Assembly (NCBI RefSeq): GCF_018383905.1
Contig: NZ_JAGYWA010000003.1
Location: forward strand, 274,931-338,930
Length of the DNA stretch: 64,000 nucleotides
Origin: Flavobacterium branchiicola
GTDB taxonomy: Bacteria; Bacteroidota; Bacteroidia; Flavobacteriales; Flavobacteriaceae
Reading direction: 5' to 3'
Part shown: positions 1 through 12,100 of the stretch, in pieces
How the letters are laid out: every line of letters begins with the position of its first letter
Position numbering within the stretch: position 1 is the stretch's first letter
Program-made: the position numbers and the translations under genes
Notes under the pieces: model-generated
Seen by the model: the letters and a program-made list of their open reading frames with translations, nothing else
Databases searched by the model: none
Told to the model about the DNA's origin: nothing

Positions 1-23
1 TAATTTTTTTACAAATATTTTAA

Positions 24-31
24 TAACTTTG
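24..31 (+). promoter_or_regulatory. Candidate -7 promoter element for the protease gene
   Basis: TAACTTTG matches the Bacteroidota -7 consensus TAnnTTTG. It lies about 108 bases before the protease start. No clear -33 TTTG is seen at the expected spacing, so this is a weak call. Confidence 0.3.
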
Positions 32-139
32 AATGATATGCAGTAGATAGATTTTCAAATCACACCCTTATAGAGTTTCTCTTTACTCAATTACAATGAG
101 TTACCAAATAACCCCAATTGCCTTAAAAACCTGCAGTAA

Positions 140-2854
140 ATGAAGATCAAGATTACTTTTTTACTTATTATGATAACCACAATCAGTTTCTCGCAAAGCT
201 CTGATAAATGGACACAGTACATAAAAAAGGAAAATAAAATAAAATTGGAAAAATATTATTTTACTTCTTTAGAAAATGCACATCAAAACCACTATAAAAT
301 AGTAAAAAAGCTCGACAGTGCTTTTTGTATTATCGAAAATCAAAGTGCCGGATTTAACAAGACTTTACTAGATATTCGCCCCGTTAATAATTTATGGAAA
401 CTGCCATCTAATTTTTCAACTCATAAAGAAGACAAACCGTATATAATTGCCTCTGATTCTCTTCAAAGATTAATTTCTGACTTAAAATCAATAGACATTT
501 CTGATCTCGTAATACTTGATAAACATCTTGTAATGATAAAAAGTGATTCCAAAAAAATTATGGATCAAGTTGCAGCCCTGAGTCGTGTATCGTCTATTTC
601 AGAGGAATCACTGCTGCCAAAAGCGGAATCTAAAATAACAGATCAAAATTTTAGTATTAACCGTATCAATATGGCTCACGCAGATTTTCCTTTTTTGAGC
701 GGTGAAGATCAAATTGTAGTAATAAAAGATGATTTTTTTGATGTAAATGATATTGATCTTTTAAATAAGCATATTACCTCTACAATACAATCTATTGTTG
801 TATCAGATCATGCAACGGCAATGGCTACAATAGTTGGTGGTATTGGAAATAGTTCTGTATTAGCAAAAGGTGTTGCACAAAAAACAAAGCTCCTATCATC
901 TGATTTTTTGAATATTTTTCCTGATGAGATCGAAACTTTACAGGGAGCCACGACCGCAAATCATTCTTACGGGACAGTCATTGAGAATTTTTATGGATCG
1001 CTTGCTAATGCCTATGACAATCAATTATTCTTAAATACAGATTTAACCCATTGCTTCTCTTCTGGAAATACAGGGCTTCAGGGCTATAAATCTATTACCG
1101 GAAACTTTAAGCAATCCAAAAATGGTATTGTACTGGGATGTATTGATCAAAACGAAGTAATTATGCCCTTTTCCTCAAAAGGACCGGCTTACGACGGCCG
1201 AATAAAACCAGACCTGGTAGCGTTTAGTACACAAGGAACTTCAAATTCCTCAGCATTGACTGCAGGAATTATTACGCTTATGAAGCAACATTATAAAAAC
1301 ATAAACAACAGCATGCTGACCAATGCTATGACAAAAGCAATTTTGATTAATAGTGCAAAAGATCTAGGCTACAAAGGCCCCGATTTTACTTATGGTTACG
1401 GCAATATCAATACTGATAAATGCCTGAAAACGATAAGCGAGAACAGAATCATATCTGGCAGCCTGACCTCCGGCCAGACCGGGGCACATAGCTTTAAAGT
1501 TCCTGAAAATGCAAAAAACTTAAAAATAACACTCGTCTGGAATGATCTTCCAGCTGCGATCAACAGTAATATAAGTCTGATAAACGATTTAGACTTAGAA
1601 GTTATTACGGCAGACAACACTGCTTTTTTACCCTGGATACTCGATCCTAATGCACCTGAACAGCCTGCTGTGAGAGGAAAAGACAAGCTTAACAATATAG
1701 AACAGGTTACCATCGAAAACCCCATATCGGGATCCTGTACGATCAATATCAAAGGTTCATACGTTTCAAATACTTCCCAGTCCTACAGCATTGCTTATGA
1801 ATATGAATTGAAAAATCAATTTCAATGGAATTATCCCGTTGCAAATGATAATTTTCCTTATAACGGCAAAACAATTTCACCTTTTAAATGGGATTCTTCT
1901 TTTTCGGCTACCTCCGGAAAATTGTCTATCAGTTATAATAATGGGCAAACATGGGAAATTATCGCAAATGATATCAATCTCGATTCGGGACAATTTACCT
2001 ATACTCCTTCAGAAAAAAGATTCTCTAAAGCAAAATTAAAAATGACCATCGATGATACCGATTATATTTCTGATGACTTTATTATTTCATATGATTTAAA
2101 TATTCGTACCAGCTTAGTTTGCAACGGTACAACAGAAATAAATTGGGATCAACCTGCAGGTGTTGCTTCTTTTAATATTTATAAACTTACAGGAGATCAT
2201 TTAGAATTTAAAGAGCAAATAACAACAACTGATTATACTTATACAGATGGAAATATTTACACTGTTTCTCCTGTATTTGACCATAACGAAGGAATAAAAA
2301 GTGAATCAACATTACATTATGCTCAAAACTCAAATTGTTATTTTGAGCTGGCTTTTGCCGAAGTTTATCAGAAAAATAAAATAAAGATTGATGCCAGCCT
2401 TTTTAGCTTGTACAATATCAAAAGGATCGAACTGGTAAAAATAGTTAATAATGCCGAGAGTGTTATCGGTACAATAAACGACGTCAGTTTAAAAACATTC
2501 AGTTTTTTCGATAATGAACCAGCTGATGGCAATAATAAATACAAAATAAATTTAATTTTAGAAAATACCAATACAGTAAGCTCTCCAATTCTTGATACTA
2601 ATTATTCAGGCAGTGCTTTATTTTATATCTACCCCACATTATTACGTAAAAATGAAGAATTATTTATTGAAGGCCCAAAAGATGAGAAAGGTATTTTCTA
2701 TCTCTACAATATCAACGGACAAAACACAATGGTATATCCCTTAGTTGCAATAACCAATAACATCAATCTAAAAAATACTTCATCAGGAATTTACATCTAC
2801 AAAATAATTACAAGTTCAGGCGCAGTTCAAACAGGGAAAATAGCCGTTTATTAA
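140..2854 (+). CDS. Secreted subtilisin-like (S8) serine protease with T9SS type A sorting domain
   Basis: A 904-residue extracellular peptidase of the S8 family. The N-terminus has a signal peptide of about 18 residues ending near FSQ. The catalytic core spans about 180-420. The Ser sits in a GTSNSSALTAG motif (Ser368), matching the family GTSxAxPxxAG. The His region reads SDHATAMATIVGG (His224) instead of HGTHVAG. The Asp is likely 197 or 198 in VVIKDD. Beta-rich regions follow, and the last 80 residues (from about LFYIYPT to GKIAVY) form a typical T9SS type A C-terminal domain, so export across the outer membrane is expected. It converges on the Tc toxin locus and has no obvious operon partner. 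The divergent His motif could mean altered activity. The family call is firm; the substrate is unknown. Confidence 0.85.
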   Translation: MKIKITFLLIMITTISFSQSSDKWTQYIKKENKIKLEKYYFTSLENAHQNHYKIVKKLDSAFCIIENQSAGFNKTLLDIRPVNNLWKLPSNFSTHKEDKPYIIASDSLQRLISDLKSIDISDLVILDKHLVMIKSDSKKIMDQVAALSRVSSISEESLLPKAESKITDQNFSINRINMAHADFPFLSGEDQIVVIKDDFFDVNDIDLLNKHITSTIQSIVVSDHATAMATIVGGIGNSSVLAKGVAQKTKLLSSDFLNIFPDEIETLQGATTANHSYGTVIENFYGSLANAYDNQLFLNTDLTHCFSSGNTGLQGYKSITGNFKQSKNGIVLGCIDQNEVIMPFSSKGPAYDGRIKPDLVAFSTQGTSNSSALTAGIITLMKQHYKNINNSMLTNAMTKAILINSAKDLGYKGPDFTYGYGNINTDKCLKTISENRIISGSLTSGQTGAHSFKVPENAKNLKITLVWNDLPAAINSNISLINDLDLEVITADNTAFLPWILDPNAPEQPAVRGKDKLNNIEQVTIENPISGSCTINIKGSYVSNTSQSYSIAYEYELKNQFQWNYPVANDNFPYNGKTISPFKWDSSFSATSGKLSISYNNGQTWEIIANDINLDSGQFTYTPSEKRFSKAKLKMTIDDTDYISDDFIISYDLNIRTSLVCNGTTEINWDQPAGVASFNIYKLTGDHLEFKEQITTTDYTYTDGNIYTVSPVFDHNEGIKSESTLHYAQNSNCYFELAFAEVYQKNKIKIDASLFSLYNIKRIELVKIVNNAESVIGTINDVSLKTFSFFDNEPADGNNKYKINLILENTNTVSSPILDTNYSGSALFYIYPTLLRKNEELFIEGPKDEKGIFYLYNINGQNTMVYPLVAITNNINLKNTSSGIYIYKIITSSGAVQTGKIAVY

Positions 2855-3141
2855 ATGGTATTTAGTTTTATTTATTCCAGAAATTATGGTTCTGTCGCAA
2901 CTATCAAAACCAAATTTTAGTTATAGAGGCGACAAAATCCTATTTTATCCTGCTACAGACATTTGCCAGCTTTTCAGTTGAACTCTTCGGAGATCGGGAG
3001 TAATACTAATTGCTTTAATTAGAAATGGCTTCACAGTCATCCTCTTCCTTTTTCTGATTAAAAGAAAATCTACTGTATTGCCTAATTGATCTAACGCTCG
3101 GTATAAACTATTAACGATTTTTTTCTAAATTCCATTAATTT
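2855..3141. other. Convergent intergenic gap, protease / TcA
   Basis: This lies between the 3' ends of two convergent genes. I see no convincing gene and no strong terminator hairpin. Confidence 0.5.
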
Positions 3142-6100
3142 TCAAAAGCCATATTTCACAACCATTATTACTTCTTCCAATTTCAATTTGTCTGCGTCAG
3201 CAACCGATAAACTAAAAGGCACATCAAGTTTAATATCCGAATTGATGCCACGACACAAATTCAATTCACTTACTTTGGAAAGATCTATTGTTTCGGTTTC
3301 ATCAATATTGAGTGCAAAACTGACCGGATTTCCTTTAACTTTTGCTAAGAACATTACTTGTTCTATATGCACCGAATTAATAGACTGGGCCAAATAGGGT
3401 AATCTTACTTTGCCAATATTCAGTTCAACTACACCAGATTTCTTGAATAAAAGCCACTCATTTGGTAAATCATGTTTCATATTTAGAGCCAAATGCAAAC
3501 CAGTTTCATTCAATTGCTGCTTAATGTTTTCCAGTTGTTTAAATACGGTCTTTGTGGCATTTAGCTTTAATCTTTCTCCGCCTTCAATGGCTGTATATTT
3601 GATATGCACAATAACATCGGTAATAGTTGCGTAGTCAAATTGGCGAATTTCCGGTAATTCAAGACGCCATTTACTAACAGCACCAGCACCTTCAAATGGC
3701 AGGTAACGCTCGTCTTTAAAATTCAATTCAAACATACCGCTGTCATTTTGACCAGTACTGGTTGCAATAGCATTAATCGGAATTCGGTAGGTGCTAAAAC
3801 GGTCATCTGTATCCTCCGTATCCTCTTGATACGTTTTACCCCCTACTGCGGTATTTCTGAATTTATTTTCCAGCAGGCTAAATTTGGCATTAACTCCCGT
3901 ATAAGGCCCTGCAATGCATGGCATTGATACTGATACCGACTTAATACGACGTTTGTATTGTCCGGGATAATCCATATCAAACAATACTTCAGGTATTTCA
4001 AACTCGCATTTGCCTGTTTCCCTAAGCTGGATAAGTGCCAATGGGCTTAATAAGCATAAAGAAACATGTTTTGTGATTTCATAATCATACCCGCGCTCGT
4101 TCTGATAAGCGGCTTCCATTTGTTTTAATCCTACATAAAGTTGTTCTCCAGCGAGTAAGCCATCTCGTCCGGCATCCCAATAGCCAGATTGTATGAAATT
4201 AGAATTGCTTATACCTCGTTCAAAGCGATATACTTTTTCAGCTTTTTTAGACAGCTCATGCGCCAGACTATATACCTGATGGTACAATGTTTTTAGACTA
4301 CCGCGCATCCAGGTATACAATTCTTCATTAGTATATTTATTTTTTAAAAAATCTTCTATTTCCAGTGCATTATCGATCATTTTTTGTTGGTTGGCAATTT
4401 CCTGATTGGCAATGGCGATACGGATTTTCTGAGCTGTTATTTGCTTGTCTATTTGTTTCAGTTCATAACCTGCAGAATTAGCTTGCATAACGCGTTCTTG
4501 TAAAGCACGTTTGAAATTTCCTTTTTTACCAGCTGATGAAGATTGGTAAGAAAGATGATCTGCATAAATTCGTAAACCTCTAGCAACCGCTGATGTAGCA
4601 TTTGCCAAGTTAGGAAATCCCCAAGATACAGCAACCCCTACTCCTAAAGGTGTACCGTGACCATTTATCGTTGGTAATGCATGGAAAACCGAAGCCAATG
4701 TCTCTACTACTCCAATACCAGTTTGCCAATCGGCAGCAGCACTGGCCTTATCCATATCTTCTTTCTCAAAAGGTATAAGTTTCAATCCGCTTTCATCCAC
4801 AGGAGCTTCTATGCTATTGACAATTTCAGTAAATTCGGCATCCAATCCCGGTATTTTACCTAAATCCTCCCCTATCAACTGCAGATAGTATTTCATGCGA
4901 TGTTCAGGACCTTTACGATTCTGTTCCAGACCATCCATATTTTTCTGCGCCTCTTCCAATTGCATTTTTTTAATTTCCATGACCAGATTATGCATTGCAT
5001 TTTCATGTCTGGAACGTATTAGCGCAATGGCTTCGTTGTCTTTTTTCTCGATTACGGAAAGCAATGCATTCCCCATAGCTTTTAATTCTCCACACAATTC
5101 CAATGCTTTTTGGAGCAAATAATAAAAACGATAGTTAGGCATTGGTGTATTCAAATCATTTATTACTGAGGCAATGCTCAATCCCTGTGCCGCAGCTTTT
5201 ACTAATAATGCAGGATCAATTGGCGGTTCAAACAATGGTAATTTTCGGAATACCCCATCGATATTTTCACAATGGCGTATTTTATATAATCTATCGGCAA
5301 TGGTATCCCAATAGCCCATAAGTTTAGGATTGTTCGGTATGCAGAAATAGAGCGAAGAAGCCAAACCGTATATATTTGCAAACGCTAACTCGCCATTTAC
5401 TGCGCCAAAAGGCAACGCAGTTTGATTGCTGAATGGAGCTGCTAATTCCAACTCTACCATGGCATTCCCAAAAGCATCCCATTTGTCTAGTAAGCCAATA
5501 TAAGTTTGCGGTTTTGTAATTCCGCGCTTAGGAATAATCATCGGACGAGGTCCCATAATATGCATGGCTAAAATATACAATTGTGTTGCCTGATTAATAC
5601 TTTCGATAGTGTCTTGTCGGAATAGATAATCGCCCCACGCCACCAGATTATCAATATATTTCATTACGACCCATTTCATGTATGCCACCGGACGGTTACG
5701 AGCTACCAAGTGTGGCATAAAAGGTTTGTTACGCCATTCGTTAATGGTTTGGTCGGCCTTATTTGGTTTGAGATTATTAAAAATGCCATCTAAAATTCTT
5801 TGGCTGTTTGTTTCTTTGAATGGCGTAAATTGCCAAAAACGTTTATCATCAGAACCTTCGGCAATAGGATTAAACACAAAATGATACCATTTCATAGCCT
5901 CTTCAAATTGTTGCGATTTACTTAATGCATCAGCCAACATCATTGGCGTATGTAGAAATAGTTCCCAATTATATAAAGAATAAGGACGTTTGAGCTCATT
6001 GTATATTTCGGGAGTATCTGCATCTCCATCATGGTCATATTTGCCAAAAGCATCTTCTTTATCATTTATTTGCAGGTTATAATTAAAGAATTCTTCCAGT

Positions 6101-9100
6101 TTCCCCAAATTAATTTTACCCATTAAATCATTTGTAAAAGGATGATGGAATTTTAGTGTATTAGAACTGCCATTATTCCAGATTAATTTTTCTTTTGATG
6201 ATTCTTCATTAAAAGAAAAATCAAGATTGCGGGCAAAAGTTGGGCTATTAAGCTGCCATGAGTACATTTTCCCGTCCGACTGATTAAAATAATCAATTGG
6301 AATTGATACCGTTCCTATCGCTGATCCAACTTTTATGGTATTTCCTTCAAATTTAAATGCACCAAGATAACCTCCATCAGTATCTTTAAGATCATCTACA
6401 TTAATTAGTATTTTATCATCGCTTATAATGGGGATGAATTTAAAAAACGGAATATCATGAGTACTATCTTTAGGATTTGTAGCCAAAACATCTTTGCTCA
6501 ATTGTTTTTGCGTCCATTTACCATTTCGATACTCACTCCATGCCATTTTTATTTCAAAATATTCTACAGGTAAATTACTATTAACTGTTGTATCTCCAAG
6601 AGTTTTCATTAAATCATTACCACTCTTAGCTGGCCTTGTTTTTTTTACAATCTGAGGAAAGAAAATCAGCAAGCGTCCATTCCATACCACAGCTGTTAAA
6701 AAACAACCATTATCGGTAACTTTCCCGCTTGTATCTTCTATATCATAACCCGGAATATCCACCTGCATTTTTTCCCAAGGATACCAATTCATTTCATCCA
6801 GAGCCAAATAGCGGTAATAATAAAAATAGGCAGCATTGCGGGTGCGGGAAAACACATGCAATTTTGCTCCCTTGTTCCATTTTTCGGATGTTTTTTCGCC
6901 GTCAATATACAAGCTTACCACTTCCATATTAGCCACTTCATCAACTTTGTAGAGGTAGGATTTTAACGCGTCAATGACATTTTGCTTGTTGATATCTTTT
7001 TGCAGTAATTCTCCTTCTAATTCTTTAAAAAACGGACTCTTATCATCTCGTAGGTTACTTTCAATCCAATTTTCGGGATATAAGAAAACTTTACGATTGG
7101 CTTCCCAAACTCGGTAACGTTGCATCCAATCCCAACGTTCTCTATCTAATATATCTGGCGCAATTCCGCTATATTCTTCTTCCAATCCCAAGAAACAGCG
7201 CTGTACAAATAATTGCACCGATGATAATGCCTGTTTAATACGTGAAGTTTCCATACAGGCATCCATTTGAACATCTATCAGAAAATATTCAAATAGGCTA
7301 TCTGCATCCGTTACTCCCCAATCTAACAATGTTTGCTGTTGCAGCAAGAATCCAATTAAGGCTTCTTTCTGGTTATTACGCAGTTTATCGCTCAATGGTT
7401 TTACAGCCTGTTCCCAATCAGTTTGATTGTATTTGGCACGAATTGCATTTTTTATACTATCGGCAATTATCCTGCATTTGTTGAATTTAGAAGTAGGAAT
7501 TGCCCATTCAAAAAGCAAATCAATGTCTACACTTATCTTATCAGCAACAGCCAGAGCTGACTGCAGTTTTAATAGATTTTTTTCGTTGTTATAATCCTGA
7601 AGTTGTGTTATATTGAAATGATTTATCGCAATTAACTTCTCTATTCGCTGTTTTTTCCATGCTGTTAGTTCAGCAATTTTAGTGCTTAATGATGTTACAT
7701 CAGATAATGGATTGTAAGTCCAATTCCAGAAATCTAAGATGTTGAATTCAGATTGAGGCAAAGAGTTTCGTAATCTGGCATACCCCTCCAGTCTCAACCA
7801 ATGGATTAATGTCAACTTGTTAAAATCCAGATTATCAAAATGAGCTTTATTTTTTTCCAGAAACAGTATTTCATCTGCACTTAAATCAAAACCAGTGACC
7901 AGCATAGCTGCTTTTTTTAATGCTATTAATGCGGGTTCACACTGCTGAGAAGCAAAGTCAGGAATTAATGCCGATGATGGAATAGCTGCAATGGCTGAGG
8001 CAGTTGTTCTCCAATAGATATTTTTTAATTCTACGCCGATAGTCGATAATTTATACAATTTGCCAGATTGGAGCACAATATCATTGCTCCACCATTCATT
8101 TGTGGGATCTTCCTGAACTGTAAAACTCAATATAGTTCCGTCAATACTAAGTATAGGTTGAGCATCACTGTTTTTAATAACAAACGTATATGTGGCAGTT
8201 GATGACGGAATTAGGTATCCATTCCAATTATTTTCAACAGGCTTACTGCTTTCTTTTATTTTCTCAAAAATACTGAATAACGAAACAGGAATATTCCCTG
8301 TTTTAAGTATATCAGTAATCAATATATCGGTACTATTAGGTTGCAAACCTACTATGCCAGACAACGTGTTTACAATAAAGCGATGACTGAGTTCCTGACG
8401 CAGGTAAGGCATGAAAATTTCTAAAAAAGCTATTCTTTTTTGAGCAGCGGTATTGATATCAGGATCTCCTTCAAGTATTTTATCAATAGGTAAACTTATG
8501 TCACCTGTTTTAATTATTTTTTCTAATGCTTCTTTTTGAGCGGCTGTTTTTGTTTTTTCAGTATCAAAAACTTTAGACAATAATTCTTTGAATTGCTTAT
8601 TTTGCTGTTTTTCAACCCTAATCAATGCAGATATCCAATCTGGGTCGTTACTGATTGCTTTATAATCAATGCTTTCAGCTTCGGTTAAGATCCCTATTAT
8701 TTGGATACTGCCATTTATTTTATCATATTTTAATTTATTTTGTAGTGTTTTATCTTCTGCCAGAGTAAACGCTATGTTTTTAGGAGCATTGGTTATAAAT
8801 ACATTTGTACCTTCTAATATCCCGATGACTTTTTCGACAATATCTGTTTCAAACAGCAAACTTGCTTTAGCTCTTACAAATTCTGTTGTTGCTTTTTCTC
8901 TGAGGTTGATTTGTTGTAATGCTGCTTCGGTGATAGTTTCATCAGGCTTTACATCCTGTTGTGTTTCGTCGATTGTGTTTAATCCATCATATATGGATTT
9001 TGCTAAAATTAAAATTGATTTCTGTGTAGGTTTAAACGGTTTTTTAGTATCGTCAAAATCTCTAATAATATAATTGAGTTCTTGTGGTGTAAAACCAGCA

Positions 9101-12100
9101 TCATCTATTTGGGATAGATTCTCTATAAATTCAAGTGTACTGTAGGCGTCATTAAATATAGTACCAAATAAAGGAACGATATCCATAAATGCAGGAATCT
9201 TGTAGCCTAAAATTTTTGAAAGCAATCGGTAACGATATAGTTTTGACAGATTACTGAAGGTCAATTCATCTGTCATTTCTGTAGCTTCCATAACCGTTTG
9301 TAAATCATCGGCTGTATAATTTAAAGCTGCCATCAATACCGGAAAATGCTCTGTAATTGTAGTATTTACAGTAAGATAATTACCATTTACATTAGCTTTA
9401 AAAACCTTATCAATGCCTAACACGTTGTGTGTTAAGAAAAGTTTCTTGTAAAGGGAATATTCACCTGCTGCACTAATATCTGTCCAAAAAGCTAGTAGCT
9501 TTATTACTTCAATTCCTGTTTTATCTAATAGTTTTTTTACAGCTACCAATTGATGTATTAAGGTTGTTGAAATATCATAATCATGATGGCAATCTTCGCT
9601 GCAATCATCGCAATCACATTCATCACAATCAGAACTGTCGCATTCATCATTACAATCATCACAAATAGAATCATCTTCGCTTAAATCCTCTTCATTGTCT
9701 ACCGTTTTTTGGATACTTAATCCAATAATTGCTTTATCTAATTCATCAATTGTCCAATCTAATTTTCTCCACAATCGTATAAAACGATGTATACGATCAT
9801 ATTCGTCAGCAGTAAGTGGTGTTCCGTCTAAATGCTGCAATAGGGCCGTATTTAAATCACAACTGTCTTTTTGTTCTAAGAAAATGAGATACACCTCTGC
9901 ATCTATTATTAAGAATAGGCCTTTTTCGCCCTTGTCACCTACAAATTTTATTTGCTCCCAACTTTTAGGATCTGCTTCTTCATTTTCATTTAAAAAAGTG
10001 ACTTTTCCTGTTTTTTTATCAATTTGACCAAGTGGAAGTACTTCTTTTCCTCCATCATAAAGTATTTTACAATTTTCAACCCTTATGCTAAAATCATTAT
10101 CAAATAATTTATCATTCTTAAAGAGTATTTTCCCATTCACACATCCTCTACCACTTTCTATGACTATCATTTTGCCTATTTTCTCAAAATGACATTTCAC
10201 CCAACAGATAATATCCTTGTCACTTATTTCTACTTTATCTTTGCATGAATCAGGACAGCTTAGTACTTTTTTGTTTGTTAGTATTTCTATCTGATCTTTA
10301 ATCATTGGCAATAAATCAGCAAATTTTTCTAATTTCACCAAATCTTCAGCCATTTTATCAATACCATGTATTTTAGCATAATTTTGTAAAAAACGATAGC
10401 TAAAATGTAGACTTTCCGTTATGTTTTTCGATTTCCCTTTGGGTAAAAACGGATTGATATATTCTGTTTTAAGTAAATCTACAAGGTTGAAATAATCAAT
10501 TCCTGTACGTCGCAAAAATTCTTTTTTAATTAATGTGAGTCCATTATCACTCAACATTGTTGCATTATCATCATAGCCATAATATTCACCAACAGATTTC
10601 ACACCAATGAGTTCCTGATATTCAGAATCTGTAAATGTTTTATTTTTAAGCTTATTCATCAGAGCTTTACTTTCAAAGCATTCCTTTGTGAGTATGATAT
10701 ATTCTTCTTTAGTAATATTTAAAAATTCAGAATCAGAAGCCCTGTCTAAAACCTCATCTTTTAATTGAGTTAATTCTGCATTGTTACTACTATTGTTTTT
10801 TCTAAAAGTATCTATTACTTCATAGCGGCTTGTTCCTAAATAATCCAAATATATTCTTGTAGCATCAATTGGCTGATGATATGGCAGTGTAAATGGATAT
10901 ACTTCATTTTTTAAGATGCAATATGCCTGATATTCTGTATGCTGAGGTTCTGCAAGCAACTCACTGCTGGTTTCATCGGCTACATTAAAAGGTTTTAAAT
11001 GTTTGAATGCCACATAACTTTCCATGACTTCATTTGCCAGATCAACATAAGGCAAAATGGTGTTGGTATTTTTACAAGTCAATTCCAGACAGCCTAAATC
11101 TGGGCGACGATTAAATAATTTTTCTAACGGGGTTCCGGAAATATTTTTTGGGTTGGATTTTATTGCAACATCTCCCGTGGCATTAGGATCGAGATTGTTG
11201 TTGCGCAAATACTGCAATAATTCTACATAATATGCCGCAGCGCTGTAGACGGAAGTACATTCGCCACATTCGCAAATATCAGCATCGCCAAAAAGCATAT
11301 CCCATGTTAAGTTATTTTTTTCTATAATCTCTTTAGCAGCTTCCTCTGGAGAATAGGCAATGGCATTACTTTCTGTCTTCATGGCTCCCAGCCCTTTTTT
11401 TATTTCAGAACCATTACCCAGTCTAATGCTTTTATCAATCATATCAATACCAGTATTCTGACTGGCTTCTTTGAGCGCTATTAAAGCATGTTCATTTCGG
11501 ACACGTAAATGCTGCGCATTGGTATGAATTTGCAGCAATATTCCTTCGTCTAATCCTTTACCGCTCAATGCAGTTTTAAATTGAGTAGGTGGTATATCTG
11601 AAATTTGAAATGCGGTATGGAGTTTGGCATCATACAAAACCGGAATAGCATCGGCAATGGGACTAACCGTAACAATTCTTTGTAAAGTTTTTAATTCCGT
11701 CTGAATAGGTTGTTGTAAATCTTCCGGAATTTTTTTTAACTCTTTATTATTTTTGAATACTTCATATACAGAAGTAGTTCTGATATTAAAATCCGGATTT
11801 TTTTCTAATAATGCAGCAACTTTTGTACCCACTGCTGTATTTAATACCGGTACTTGTGGGTCTTTTATCATATTGACGACAACCGCGGTAGGTTCAAATT
11901 CAAAAAGTTTATGATGCAAATCGATAGCAAATGCTTTTTTATCGTCATTTGATTTTGCTGGCGATATACTTTTTACTTTTTGGATAAAAGCTTCTTTATT
12001 AAAATTTAAAGCAATATCACGCATCGAAAGCAATTTGTCATCTTTCTGAAAAAGCTCAACAACAGCTTTATTGTCATTACTCCATTTAGACAAGTAGTGT

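Noticed and set aside
1396..1752. 118-residue open frame opposite the protease gene
   Set aside because: It is antisense to a well-supported coding region and has no domain.
8669..9073. 134-residue open frame opposite TcA
   Set aside because: It is an antisense shadow with no signal peptide or domain; the TcA frame is continuous and carries the family motifs.
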